This document shows, one piece after another, positions 31,500 through 42,680 of a stretch of 64,000 nucleotides of DNA. The notes beneath the pieces were generated by a model that worked only from the letters and a program-made list of their open reading frames with translations, was not told the origin of the DNA and did no database searches. The position numbers and the translations under genes are program-made. Every line of letters begins with the position of its first letter. Position 1 is the first letter of the stretch. This stretch comes from Kappaphycus alvarezii (taxonomy: Eukaryota > Rhodophyta > Florideophyceae > Gigartinales > Solieriaceae): assembly GCA_002205965.3 (NCBI GenBank), contig NADL03000866.1, positions 527,854 through 591,853 of the forward strand, given 5' to 3'.

Positions 31500-33830
31500 C
31501 CATGGAAAACTATGATATGGTGAACAGCGTAATGGTTTTCGTGTGAAGGCGAGGACATGAAATGAGCGGAAATTTTTGGGTTCTTTTGTAGAAATTAAAT
31601 GTTATGCGTAGATCCAAAATATGTAATTCAGAATAAGTGAATAATAAGTTACTAGAATAGAACTGAGGTTAATAACAAAAAGAAACCAATATTTATTGAT
31701 CGACGTGGATAGTTCGATGGCCCAAGGCTTAGTAAATCTATCTAAAGACCTAAGACGATCTATACCACAGATCAGAGTAGAAGACTACAAAGATGATTCC
31801 AGAAGTATTCCATTTAATGTAGACCAAATTCATGCCCAATACTAATTATAAAATAGTTATCCAGGTGAGGAATAATCCAAAAAATAATTTGCTGGCAATA
31901 TAATTCCAGAAATTATAACTGCAGAATATAAAACCAACTGAAAAGCATAGGAATTGCCTCACGTGTAATACAGTATGAAAATGGGCCAGTGAAAATAGAT
32001 AAAATTATTTTCGGTGATTCAAAATAAATAAAAAATGTAGACATCTGATAAAAAATTGTTCCAAAAATTTTCTTCACTATATTCGGTGTAAAAAACCTAT
32101 TAAATAGTTAAATAGTTTTCGAATACTTGTAAAATTATTTTTCAATTTTCACAGAATTGGTAAGGGCGGAAAGTTTTTTTTAATTGTATGGAAGATGTGG
32201 TAGTCTTCATTCAGGATACTGGAGGTGCATTGCGCGGGACTAATCGTCACTGGGTAACGGCGAAAAAATTCCTTTAGGACCAGCTTAGTGCCAGCGAGCA
32301 GCCATGCCGAGTTAGATATACCGGTCGCGGCAGCTTGCCTTTGAGTTAGCACCCGCTCGATCCTTTCAATAAGTCTCCATCCCTCGAACGGCTACCTCGC
32401 GAGAGTGTAAACCCAGCATTATACATTGAAAGAGAAAGCCCGAGCTTCGGAGAAGGGATGAGTGAAGAGAAGCAAGCTAATATATGCAGTGCTGTATACG
32501 AAGGAGGAAGGAGTGAGGGCGCGGCAATCTGTTTTCGAAGGGAGCGAGGCACCATATCGTGCTCGTAGTAAATCTGCACATTACAACCTTATAGCACATG
32601 ATGCATATCGAAATTGTGCACAAATACAGTACTAAAGCGGAGGTGATTTCTATTAGGGTACCTAAAAAAACCATACTCAAATAAAACATACCGAAACGGC
32701 TTTCACTCCACGAATAGCCCCTTATAATGCTAAAAGCACCGCAATCCGCCCGGACCACCACATTTAAACAATTTTTCACTGCAAAATACCAAAGAGCTTC
32801 ACCATTGCTTGCCCTTTGTGAAGTGAAATCTCGCCTATTCTATTTGATCAGTTTCGAGCTGTTTCGACAGGGTTGGTTCTTTTTTAACTTTGCTATAGGG
32901 AAGACTAACATTTTCACCAAGGTAAGCTCTCGTCCGGGAGACGGATATGGAGAGTTTTTGCTCATCTTGTAACTCCTTAGCGCTTTTTGAAGAGATGGAG
33001 GCGGTCCGAGCTAGTTTTTTCTTCATTGATGGACATTTTTGAGTTATTTTCTCGTTTTTTTCCACTGGAATAGCTCCTTAGGTCGTAAAGGTAAGCTCTG
33101 ATGACCTTGTGGGAACTCTTAAGATACCGAACGATAAAATGTAGCGAGTGTTCGGCAGTTTGAAGTTGGGAGGCCTGCAATCGTTCGCTGGGTGTCCGTT
33201 GAGGCCTTCTTGGAATTATTTTCACTGCTCGATAATGCCGAAAAGAGGGCAAAAGAGGGTCTAGGTAAGCTTTATTCTCTTTTAAAATGCACTGAAATTG
33301 AAATAACTGAAGGTTTAGAGTAGGTTTCCGAAGGCAACAATCTCCCTATTTTTAGGATTTCAGTGAGTCACTTCCCGGAAACATAAGAAGTTATATAAAG
33401 AAGCCCTAATCCCACCGTTAGCGGACCAGAAAAGGCAATTGGGCCGATGTTTTTAGTTTTGCCGTACGGTTGTCGATAAATTTCTCAGAGGGGAAGTCCT
33501 ATGGCATCAGTCGCTACTGTACGCAAGGAGATATTAGGGGTGTTTTTAATCCATGAAAAATATGGTCAGCTGTTCCCTGAGCGATGTCGTAACAATAAAG
33601 GCTTAGAATGTAAATGATTGGCGGGAAGCCGTCAAAACGCTAGAAAACTGGCTGGATGCTGGTCAACGGACACGCCGCATTGGACATCGCTGCCGCTGCC
33701 GCTGTAATCAAGTTATGTGACTGCTTTGCAAATTCATAGGAGTTGGTGACAAAGCTGGTGGTTCTTCAATTACAAATTACGGTACTACATGTGTCTGACC
33801 TCCCTGTTTCCATTTCTTTTCTACCAACCG
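31500..33830. other. AT-rich DNA with two R3 repeat copies; no gene recognised
   Basis: R3-like segments lie at 32,175-32,345 and 33,535-33,710 (shared blocks such as gcgcgggac.aa.cgtc and cgccgcattggacatc). The remainder holds only short ORFs without motifs. Confidence 0.45.
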
Positions 33831-33832
33831 CC

Positions 33833-33910
33833 CTCATACGCAGTTAATTTATGGATACCCTCCGCGCGCTTCTGTGCAACATTGTACAACCCATAAAAAT
33901 TAACACCACT
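33833..33910 (-). repeat. Short coding-like repeat R2, copy 2
   Basis: The minus strand reads VNFYGLYNVAQKRAEGIHKL within a 70-codon ORF (33,821-34,033). It matches 21,343-21,440. Confidence 0.4.
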
Positions 33911-33914
33911 GTTG

Positions 33915-34480
33915 TGTGTTGGTTCACGAGCCAGTTCGTCGATGGGCTTTATAGTTAGTCGGGGCTTTGGCCATGTAAGATAGCTTTTAGCTCTCGACTG
34001 TTGAACATAGCTTCTTCGTCTTCTCCTGACCACCGTCGCCGTTCCGTCTAATAGAGGTTGGCATACGATTATGGTCCTCTCCTTTGTGAGGACCGAAACA
34101 CCAGAGACTGAGAGTTGAGGTTAAGAGATGTTGACCGGAACGACTTGGGGCTTTACTTGGAACAGCCACGACCCCACACTGTCCCGACAGTGTCGTAGAC
34201 GGTAAACAATGACCCTTGAGAAGCACGGAAAAGAAGGAAGGAAGAGAAAATGGCATGTAAGCTGGTTGCCGCTTGACCCAGTGGGTGCGGTCAGGTTCGG
34301 TTTATAATGACTAAAATCAGCACAAGGAGTGTAAAGTATCCACCACAGTAAGTTAACCCCCCATTTACACAGTGTAAAGTTGCTGACTCGGCAGTGTAGT
34401 ATATGCTCGCCTATAAGAATTAGAGAAATGGAAATCTAGAATTTCCATTAAAAAAGTACATGCTGAAACTGGAAATAAAA
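33915..34480. other. No gene recognised
   Basis: The ORFs here are short. One minus-strand ORF of 89 codons (33,987-34,256) lacks motifs. Confidence 0.35.
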
Positions 34481-35727
34481 GTGCTATGTACACTGTCAAA
34501 GTTGCTGTACAACGCAGCACAGCCACGTTCCAATCCCCACTTTCAACAATTCTTGCACCCCAGCTTTCCTCAGAAACGTATCCCTGCATCTCTCTTCCCT
34601 TCTCTCTTTCCACCATAGCGGCACCCATATCGGCCGGAGCGCCTCCACGCTCGTGTGCGCAAGTAGTCTGCGCCCATGTTTCTTCTCGTGTCCCTACTGT
34701 CCCACCAATGTTCGCGACTTTTGTCGCCTCTAAATGGGCTCTCTACAACCCGCCACAACGCCGGCGCCGGCGCTTTGCACCAACCCCCGCTACGGAGTCC
34801 CGGTCCCCACTGCGCCTGTCCCCTCAACGGGCTCACCGGCTTACCCCGACTTGCAGCCCTGCTCATGTCCTCACTGGCCTTTTCCGCAGTATCTGCAGGA
34901 TACAGCGCCCTGCCCTCTTATGAAGACACCCAGGCATGCCTGTGCCTCGCCGCCGAGACCTCTGCAATCCAACTGGCCATACACGCGCTCTTCACGCTTG
35001 GAGACTGGACCGTTGTGGTCCATTATGCTTCTGACACGCCGGCCCTCACCAATATCCTAAACGCGATCCCTGGCCCGGGCTCAAGATTGTCCGCCCACCC
35101 GCTATGAACACTTCTTGGGGATCTCCCCACGGTCGAGTGGAAAGTGGATTCCTGCATTGCCTCCACCGAAGCCCTAGAAGCCCCATCCCCCTCTCTGCTT
35201 CTTTTGACCCCACTACAGCCTTCTCCCAGGCCCCTGCCACTCCCGCCCCCGCCCTCGCCCCGTCGTAAGGCAAAAATCCTCCCAAGACGGTTCTCTGGAC
35301 GCCACCGCGTCCCTCGTCCCTATCTCGGCCATCGCTGCAGCATCCCTTGCAGCACCCTCCTCCCGCCTCCACCGCACCGCCACACGCATCTCCAAGCGCC
35401 GCAGCCCTGTGGCTGCCGTTGCTGAGGCCACTACCGAAGTCGCGGATGCGGACACCCTCGTGGTGTCTACCCGTCCCTCCACAGACCTCACGGTGTCAAC
35501 CATACTGTTCGCCACAGCACAGCAACCCTTCGGACAATTCGCCTAAGCCCCCGACTCAACCCACCGACCCTTCTATGGACGACTCTTCCGCCCTTGCCCG
35601 TCTACAGAAATGCAGGTCGATGGCCCCGTCCACCCCAAACCCGCCGTCAAGGTCTCCGCTTCGGCCCCGTTCCGGGCCAATCTTCCCAACCGCCGCCATC
35701 ATAGAGTCCGGAGAACAAAATCCCTTT
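34480..35727 (+). pseudogene. GC-rich Pro/Ser-rich region, possible 5' part of a non-LTR element
   Basis: Base composition shifts sharply to GC-rich. The plus strand gives overlapping Pro/Ser/Ala-rich ORFs with stops between them. One frame has CFFSCPYCPTNVRDFC near 34,670, resembling a degenerate zinc finger, and later GDWTVVVHYASDTPALTN. RT-element sequence in the same orientation resumes at 36,266 beyond an LTR scrap, so this may be the N-terminal part of that element. I cannot prove the link. Confidence 0.35.
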
Positions 35728-36000
35728 GATAGAGGTAAATCGTCGGGAGAAGAGATACTCAGAACCACCAACCCCAAGAAGGAGGTGTTGCAAGCGACAA
35801 AAGTGCTACCGTGGTATAGTTGAACAAAAAGAAAGGAGTGGGTAAGGAAGACAGTTGGGAGGGCTCCAAGCAAGTATGGAAGGGGCAAGGTCTACCTCTG
35901 ATGCTCTGTGACAAGCGTAGGAAAATATTTCTTGGGTCTGGAGTTGACTATCAACTTCCTACTACTTGTCTGCCAACTTCCTTTACACTCTGTGTTGTGT
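35728..36000 (-). repeat. Gypsy LTR fragment inserted in the non-LTR element
   Basis: Homology starts at gatagaggtaaatcg and runs through the hairpin region (ggagttgac.atcaacttcc) to about 35,970, where it stops. It lacks the U3 part and is followed by an R4 repeat at 36,100-36,235. Confidence 0.65.
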
Positions 36001-36099
36001 GTGGCTTGGTTTTGATGGGCGTCCCACTAGGACTTGCTGCCCCCCCCCAAGTACTTCTATCATCTCATGCAGACAGCCCCTTATATATAGTTTTCAACC

Positions 36100-36235
36100 C
36101 TCACAATTCGTAGCACCAATACAGTACCTGTGTGTCCTATTGGCACTGCTACAGTACAGGGCAAAGCCTCCCTCTTAAAATAATTGAGAATAAAATTGTA
36201 ACTACAATGGCAGCGGAGCCAGCGCAGGATGCCAA
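36100..36235. repeat. Dispersed repeat R4, copy 2
   Basis: It shares ttgagaataaa and a ccagcgcag block with 16,150-16,335, in the same orientation and also downstream of an LTR-like relic. Confidence 0.45.
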
Positions 36236-36265
36236 ATAATATCTACAAGTTTCATTATATCACCC

Positions 36266-38438
36266 TTGCCTCCACTATCCCTTCCCTCGGTCCTTGGTGC
36301 ACTGCACAGCCCGCTACGCCCGTCCGACATTTTCGACCGCATCCCGGCAAACTGTATACATAGCTTCGCTGTCTTGATCAATCGGCGTTTTCGGGCAGCC
36401 TTTCATACACGGAATTCTGATGCTGTTCATTCTGTGTTTCTTCGCATCCACCTGCTTCCCACCGCAGTTTTGCGATGCCCACTGCAGGATGAACCTTGCT
36501 GGCGTTCACAATCTGCACAAAGCCGTGGTCTTCGTGAACTAATTCGCCGAACAACTGCTATAGGGTGGAGAGAACTCTGGACAAAAGCTTTTCAAGCTAA
36601 TCGCAGTCGAGAAGAACTGTCTTTTTGTCACCGCTTTCACCACCATGACCCTCGGCGGGACCCAAAATTCCGTTGTGCAGCACATCTAGCCCAGGACGCA
36701 CAATATGAACGCACATTGGGAACGTTGTAACAGTCTCGCATCGCGGACGTTCAGGACCAAACAGTTCAGGAACGCCTGCATACGCTGCACCCACCTCCGC
36801 CGCCACGGTCGCACCACTCAACGCGACAGATCTCCCACTTCCGAATGACTCTACTGAGGCTGCAGTCCTTCGTGCTGTCTGCCGGATGAATCAAAACTCC
36901 GCCCGCGGCTGATTGCATGTTCCCTAGGCTTTTTCACCTTCTAGCTAGCACCAGGGTGACGCCAGAGGCAGGGTTTACGGGAATCTCTGTGCTCACTTTC
37001 GTTGTGCGGTGACCATGAAATCGGGACCTCCCTGACGCTACAATCACGCTTATATCCTCTGCGACGCTTCTCCTGATCCAACCACCTCCGGATAAGATCC
37101 CTTCTTTTGCAATTGCGACGGCGTTACTGGGCCTAGTGATGAAAGTTCTCTTGCCCCAAGCACTAGACGACACCCGACACTATCTCGCCCCGCTGCAAGT
37201 CGCCAATGATATCCCCTCTGGCCTTGACTCCATTGCCCACGATGCTCGGAAGCACGTCCGTAACCGAGGAGAGGACGCCGCCTACATGATCCTCTCGGTC
37301 GATGCGCACAACGCATTCAACCGTTTCTCGAGGCATCAGATGATCGACCTGCTTCCCTCCAAGGTACCCTCGCTCTGTCGGTTCTTGAACATGGTCTACG
37401 CGCGACAAACGCCGTCGCTAATCCTTTCGGCAGCGTCTGCACCGGACATCCTCAGCCAAGCCGGAATGCAAAAAGGAGACCCAGCTAGCGTGCTTATGTT
37501 TTCCCTGGTAGTATATCCCTTAGCGAAAGCAATAGCAGAGATCACTACGCAGCTAAGCCTCCATCACTGGTACGCCGACGACTGCAATGTCATAGGCACC
37601 CACACTGCGCTAGACAGCGCAGTTCAGATACTGTGCTCCAAAGGACCGGACCGTGGCTTTTTTCTAAACCCCACCAAAACACGCCTTTTCTGGCCGTCCC
37701 AACCAGTCAACTAGATATCGTCTTTGCTACGTCGCTTCCTCCTTGTGAACCTCTCTACCACGGGCATTGACCTCCTCGGTGCCCCGATTGGTCGACTCCC
37801 TTTATAGAGAACATCTTTACTAGGAAAGTCGACCACTGCAACAGGACACACTCGCTGATTGACGGGATCGGGGACGCACGGTCCGGTTCCATCTAAACAG
37901 AGTTTGTGCTTCTGCATGCAAGCTATGACACGTTACCAAGCTAACGCCGACCAGTGCGACAACCGCCATCGAACAGCAATTTGATACGGACCAGATGCGG
38001 TTTTACTCGCGGTCAAGTAATGTACAGATGACAGACACGGTGCGGCAACAGGTTACCCTACCTCTCCGCTATGGCAGTCACGGCTTCACGCCCTTAGCCA
38101 CGCTGAATTTTGCCGCATACGCAGCTAGCCTCCTTGATTCCGCACATGTGGGACACCAACATGACACTGCTGCTGACTCCTGTTTACTCAAGTACGTAGA
38201 AGCGGATCGACATCTATGCAAACTTTTTCAACGCCTCCAGCCGTCATTCTCCGCACAACATGGAAGCCTCCCGGACGCACTTACAGGTGCTACCCTCGCG
38301 AGCAATCCTGATAATACAACCAATCTCTTACATCAGGCCCAGTGCGAGTCTTCCGCTAAATGTTTTTGGAAAGATGATGTTTGGTCGCGATTTCCGAACC
38401 CCTCGTCACACTCTGAACCCAAGATTCGTCAATGTATC
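36266..38438 (+). pseudogene. Non-LTR retrotransposon reverse transcriptase region
   Basis: From 36,266 the frame shows the upstream region typical of this element class (INRRFRAAFHTRNSDAVHSV). From 37,136 it shows the RT palm: LSVDAHNAFNRF with the first Asp, the QAGMQKGDPAS box, and catalytic YADD in HHWYADDCNV; then NPTKTRLFW. Around 37,995-38,438 a post-RT region follows (GSHGFTPLATLNFAAYA, then LLHQAQCE). Several frame changes and stops separate the parts (about 36,730-37,135 and 37,715-37,990). Sequence ends exactly at the LTR of element B, so B inserted here or a rearrangement joined them. The endonuclease end is missing. Confidence 0.75.
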
Positions 38439-39154
38439 TGATGTGCGCAAATTCGCACACTTAAAAAATCTAGATGAGGACCATGATTGTATACAGTATC
38501 GGAATTGGGAAGATATTTTTACAGTTTTTGAATTTGCATGATATTTTTAATTTTGAGTGTGGCAAATTCATCGGTTGATTTTTTCATTTTAGGACACGCT
38601 GTCATAGTAGATGTCAGTACAGTTCCAGGTTGTGGGTGATACTACAAGTAGCTCTGAAAGGTCTATATAATGGCACATCAATTCCCACCCCTGGCCGATG
38701 GGTGACTGGCATGGGTATGGCGCTTAGATATTTACCTGAAGAAATATCTCCTAATAGTCTCTCTGGTTCACACGATTACCGTGAATACATTTTATGGTTA
38801 TTAGTATGTTTGTTTGAGACTTTTGGGGTAGCCAAAAGTCTATATAAGCCGAGTAAACTGCTTCCTTTAGTGGAGGTTAAGCAAGTTGGCAGACAACTTC
38901 AAGCCAAGTCCCGAGTAGTAGGAAGTTGAGAGTCAACTTCAGACCCAAGAAAACTTTTTCTTACGCTAGTCGCAGAGCGTCGGTGGTAGACCCTGCCCCT
39001 TTTATACTTGCTTGTAGCTTCCTCAACTCTCTTGTATACACACTCCCTTTTATTCGTTCAACAATACCACGGCAGCACTTTTGTCGCTCGCAACACCTCC
39101 TTCTCAGGGTAATTGGTTCTGAGGATCTCCTCCCCCGCCGATTTACCCCTATCA
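38439..39154 (+). repeat. 5' LTR of element B
   Basis: The termini are TGATGTGCGC and CCCCTATCA. A TATA box TATATAAG lies at 38,841-38,848, placing transcription start near 38,870 and leaving about 285 bp of R plus U5. Two short inverted repeats (38,883-38,899 and 38,922-38,940) lie just inside the predicted transcript. A second TATATAA is at 38,664-38,670 in U3. Confidence 0.93.
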
Positions 39155-39156
39155 TT

Positions 39157-39174
39157 TGGTACTCTTGTGGAGGG
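39157..39174 (+). promoter_or_regulatory. Candidate primer-binding site of element B
   Basis: TGGTACTCTTGTGGAGGG starts two bases after the LTR end. It is identical in position and sequence to the site in element A. The priming tRNA was not identified. Confidence 0.5.
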
Positions 39175-39242
39175 GGTTGCACCCGAGGTATTCGAGTTGA
39201 GCAGTAGTAAGGAACACTTCGGGGGATTTCTTTTCTGTAATC

Positions 39243-40660
39243 ATGGATCTCAACGCTGCTCGTATAACGTTCACAGGGGGCAAGACTGAAGACGTTGAGG
39301 AGTTTCTTTACACATATGTCAACGTTGTGATGCGAGAGAAGGGCGATGAAGAGAAGGCCGCAAGTATCTTCGCCTATCTTCATGGTGACGCAAAGCACAA
39401 ATATAAGTCCAAGTTTATCGACGGGTGGTCTCTTAACGGGAATGGGCGTAACTTCGGTGACGTATGTGAGTGGCTTGTGAAAGAGTATGCTAAGGAGGTA
39501 GAACCAGATGAGATGATTCGTACCGCCATAGAGGCCCGGCTGAACTTCGACGATTTGTTAAGCTCATTGGTGTACTTGTGTGATCTTTATGAAAAGGCTG
39601 GGTTCAACGCCCAAGCCAAGTACGGAATGCTGCGTAAGGCGGCTATGGGGGATAAGCGGCTCTCCGATTTCCTCCTCATCAAGGGCCCTCATACTTTTGA
39701 TGAACTGAAGGGTACGATAGTAGAATTTTCAAAAATTCGGAGACGTTTCAGTCACTGAGTGAGGTACCGAGGAAACCCGCACATCGATGTCTATCGTACA
39801 TCCTGAAAAGAATTATCAAGGCGGCTACTAGTGCAGCGGCATTAGAATCTGTCAGGAGCGATGTCAAAAACTTGGAAGAAAGGTTGGAAACCCGATTCGA
39901 TAATCGACTTGACATGATAACCTCGCAGTTGGAAAGCCTTACTCTTACCATTAAGAAGAACCAGTCTGGGGCCCCTAAAGCCGCAGAAGTCTGTTCTTAC
40001 TGTCACAAGCCTGGACATTTTGCAAACAGGTGTCCTGATAATCCACATAGAAACACTCGTTGTGCAAAGTGCGGTCGATATGGGCATCATGAAAGTAACT
40101 GCTGGTCTAAAGACAACAGAAGAGCAAATTTATCGGAAGCCAGGAGTGAGTCAGGACCAGAGGTGAAAATATTACAAAATAGAAGGGATCAAAGGTTAAC
40201 GGATGCCGGTAACGTATCCATCGCTGAAGAGATTAGTCAAGTCAATGTGACAAAAAGGGATGGGGAAGGGAACATTTTATCGAAGAAACCTAGGCTAGAG
40301 TATGGAATGCTGGAGCATATCCCAGCACCTGTACCTCCTCGAACCAAGAGGTCTGATCAAGTTGTTCCAGGAGTGGGAGTCACCCCGGCCAAGAAGACGA
40401 AAAAGAGTAAGAAAGTTAAGAGTATCTCTAAGGACGTACTAGAGTATGTGAAGAGGTACAATTTGGTGGCTGAGCTTGCATCGGCCCCAACTGGGATAAC
40501 GTTTGGTCAACTTTTGAGGGGCGACGCAGAGGATGCGAGGAAAGAACTCAAAAAATTATCAGGTCTAATAAGTCCGCTAAGGGTAAGAAACTGTTTCTTC
40601 AATCGGCCTCGACAGCACCAAGACGTCTTAAGCTGGTACCAGTCAAAGTATTGGGTATGA
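39243..40660 (+). pseudogene. gag of element B
   Basis: The ATG at 39,243 is 88 nt after the LTR. The N-terminal capsid-like region is intact to about 39,730, where a deletion (gaattttcaaaa versus gaatttgtcaaaa in A) shifts the frame to a stop at 39,758. The normal frame resumes and runs to TGA at 40,658-40,660. Two CCHC knuckles lie at about 39,990-40,105, followed by a basic stretch near 40,395-40,430. In the shared 5' part B retains the frame that A has lost near 8,253, so the two copies complement each other in showing the ancestral gag. Confidence 0.88.
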
Positions 40661-41115
40661 AAACCCAACCTCTCTTCGATTCGGGTGCTGTTCCAAACCT
40701 CATTTCAGAAACCTTGGTGACAGATCTAGGTCTCGACATTACTCCAACGACTCAAAAAATAACTGTAGCGGATGGAACCGTCTCAAAATGCATGGGCACT
40801 GTTGACAAGGTTTCCGTGTTCTTTGGGGAATCTAAAGTTGATGTAGACTTTCTTTTCATGCCGGATCTCCCTTTCGATGCAATCATTGGGTGCCCCACCA
40901 TGAAAAGACTAGGGACATGCATTGACTTGGGTAACCAAATGGTTTCAGTTAATATTGACGGCAGAACCGTGAAGATGCTCATTGACTTCGACAAAAGCAC
41001 ACATCCGGAAGATTTAAAAGAAACGGACAGTGAAGGTTTCACTTCTAGCTCTGACAGCGAAGATTCGGAACCAACTAACACTTTCGGAAGTGGAAAAGGG
41101 TACCCTCGGGGGTAA
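40560..41115 (+). CDS. Retropepsin-type protease of element B
   Basis: This frame is -1 to gag and open across the overlap; its first ATG (40,657) overlaps the gag stop as ATGA. The strand RRLKLVPVKVLGMKTQPLFD before that ATG looks like the first beta strands of a retropepsin, which favours frameshift fusion to gag over a fresh start. The catalytic loop is LFDSGAVPN and the later hydrophobic-Gly is FDAIIGCP. A Ser/Asp-rich tail ends at TAA within TAATG. The ORF is unbroken, so this is the best preserved protease of the family here. Confidence 0.82.
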
Positions 41116-42680
41116 TGAACATGGCATGGGACGATTATGATTCGCAGTTTGAAACAGATGACGACTGGAATTCTAGGATAAGTTTGAAACACGAATGTGT
41201 TTCTTTTTGCGGTGATATCGAATCAAAGGACAGAATTCGGAGCATGAAAGAAGATTACCTTTGCAGAGAAAATAAGAATACGTCGAATTACATATATGAA
41301 GATGTGAGCACGACGGAAGAGGTCCTTCAAAAAATTGAGGTTGAGGATCAAGAAGAAAAAGGGCGCCAAATGGCAGAAATCCAAGGAAAAGTGCAGCACC
41401 TTCCCGCCCCCGCCTCACTGAAAATATCCGACATGTTAACATCTTCCGAAGTAATTGCATGGAGCGTTTCAGATTTAAGACAAGCAAGTGTACCGGTTAC
41501 TCACTCGTTCGAACTTACCGACACTCAACCGATTTACCACAAGCCTAGACGTCAACCGCCAAAATATGACCAATTTATCTCAGAAAATGTTACAAGTATG
41601 CTGAAAAATGATATCATTCGATCGGTTTCATCCCCGTGGTCGTTTCCAGTTGTGGTCGCACCAAGAAGGGTGGAAAGCTGCGTTTTTGCGTCGATTACCG
41701 ACAACTGAACCAGAGAATGATACCCGATCGATTTACGATTCCGAACATGGAGGAGATCCTCGAGGACCTGAAGGGTGGGAGATATTTCACCTCAATTGAC
41801 CTTTACACTGGCTATTGGCAGATTCCATTGGATGAAAGATGTAAGGAAAAAACAACCTTCACCAGCAAAGCCGGTACGTTCAGGTTCGAAGTGATGCCTT
41901 TTGGTCTCATGAATGCACCAGCTACATTCCAAAGAATGATGAACGAGGTTTTGAAAGGACTTCCATTCGCAAGAGTCTATATCGATGATGTCGTCATATT
42001 CTCAGAAACATTGGATCAGCACATCTCGCACGTCAATACAGTTGTGGAGAGGATATCGGAGTATAGCTTGAAAATTAAGTTGAGCAAATGCTTCTTTGCG
42101 AAAACTTCTATCCAGTTACTCGGTCATATCGTCGACCAAGAGGGAATTAGAGTGGATCCAGAGAAAACGAAAAAAAAAGTTGGCACCAAGGCCCGCTTCA
42201 AAGACGGAGGTCCGAAGCTTCTTAGGACTGGCCTCATATTACAGAAGATTTATCAAAGATTTCGCCAAGACTGCAGCACTGTTACATGCCAGCACTACGA
42301 AGAACGGTAAATTTTACTGGAACAAGGAAATGGAAACTGCATTTCAGGAGCTTAAAGATAAGCTATGTGTCCCCCAAGTTCTCATGTACCCAGATTTCAA
42401 GAGACCATTCGTTGTGGAGACAGATGCCTCAGAACGGTCTTTGAGTGCCGTTTTGTCCCAAAAAGATGAAAACGGAAGACTACACCCTGTTCAATTCGCA
42501 AGCCGAACTCTGAATGACGCGGAAAAGAGATACTCAGTTTGCGAAAAAAAGCGCTAGCTGTCGTCTTCGCGCTGAAAAAGTTTCGCGTATACCTTTTATC
42601 ACTCGAGAAATTTGTCTTGATAACTGATCACCAGGCACTTAAGACAGCATTCCAAAAAAAAGGATGTACATCACCGCTTG
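41115..42680 (+). pseudogene. Reverse transcriptase-RNase H of element B
   Basis: The ATG at 41,115 shares two bases with the protease stop. An acidic leader of about 130 residues (including DDYDSQFETDDDW) precedes the RT. RT motifs are RYFTSIDLYTGYWQIPLD, FGLMNAPATFQ and YIDD at 41,978-41,989. RNase H has VETDAS and LITDHQALK. Single-base changes, mostly in A runs at about 41,668, 42,170, 42,545 and 42,655, split it into four frames. Confidence 0.9.
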
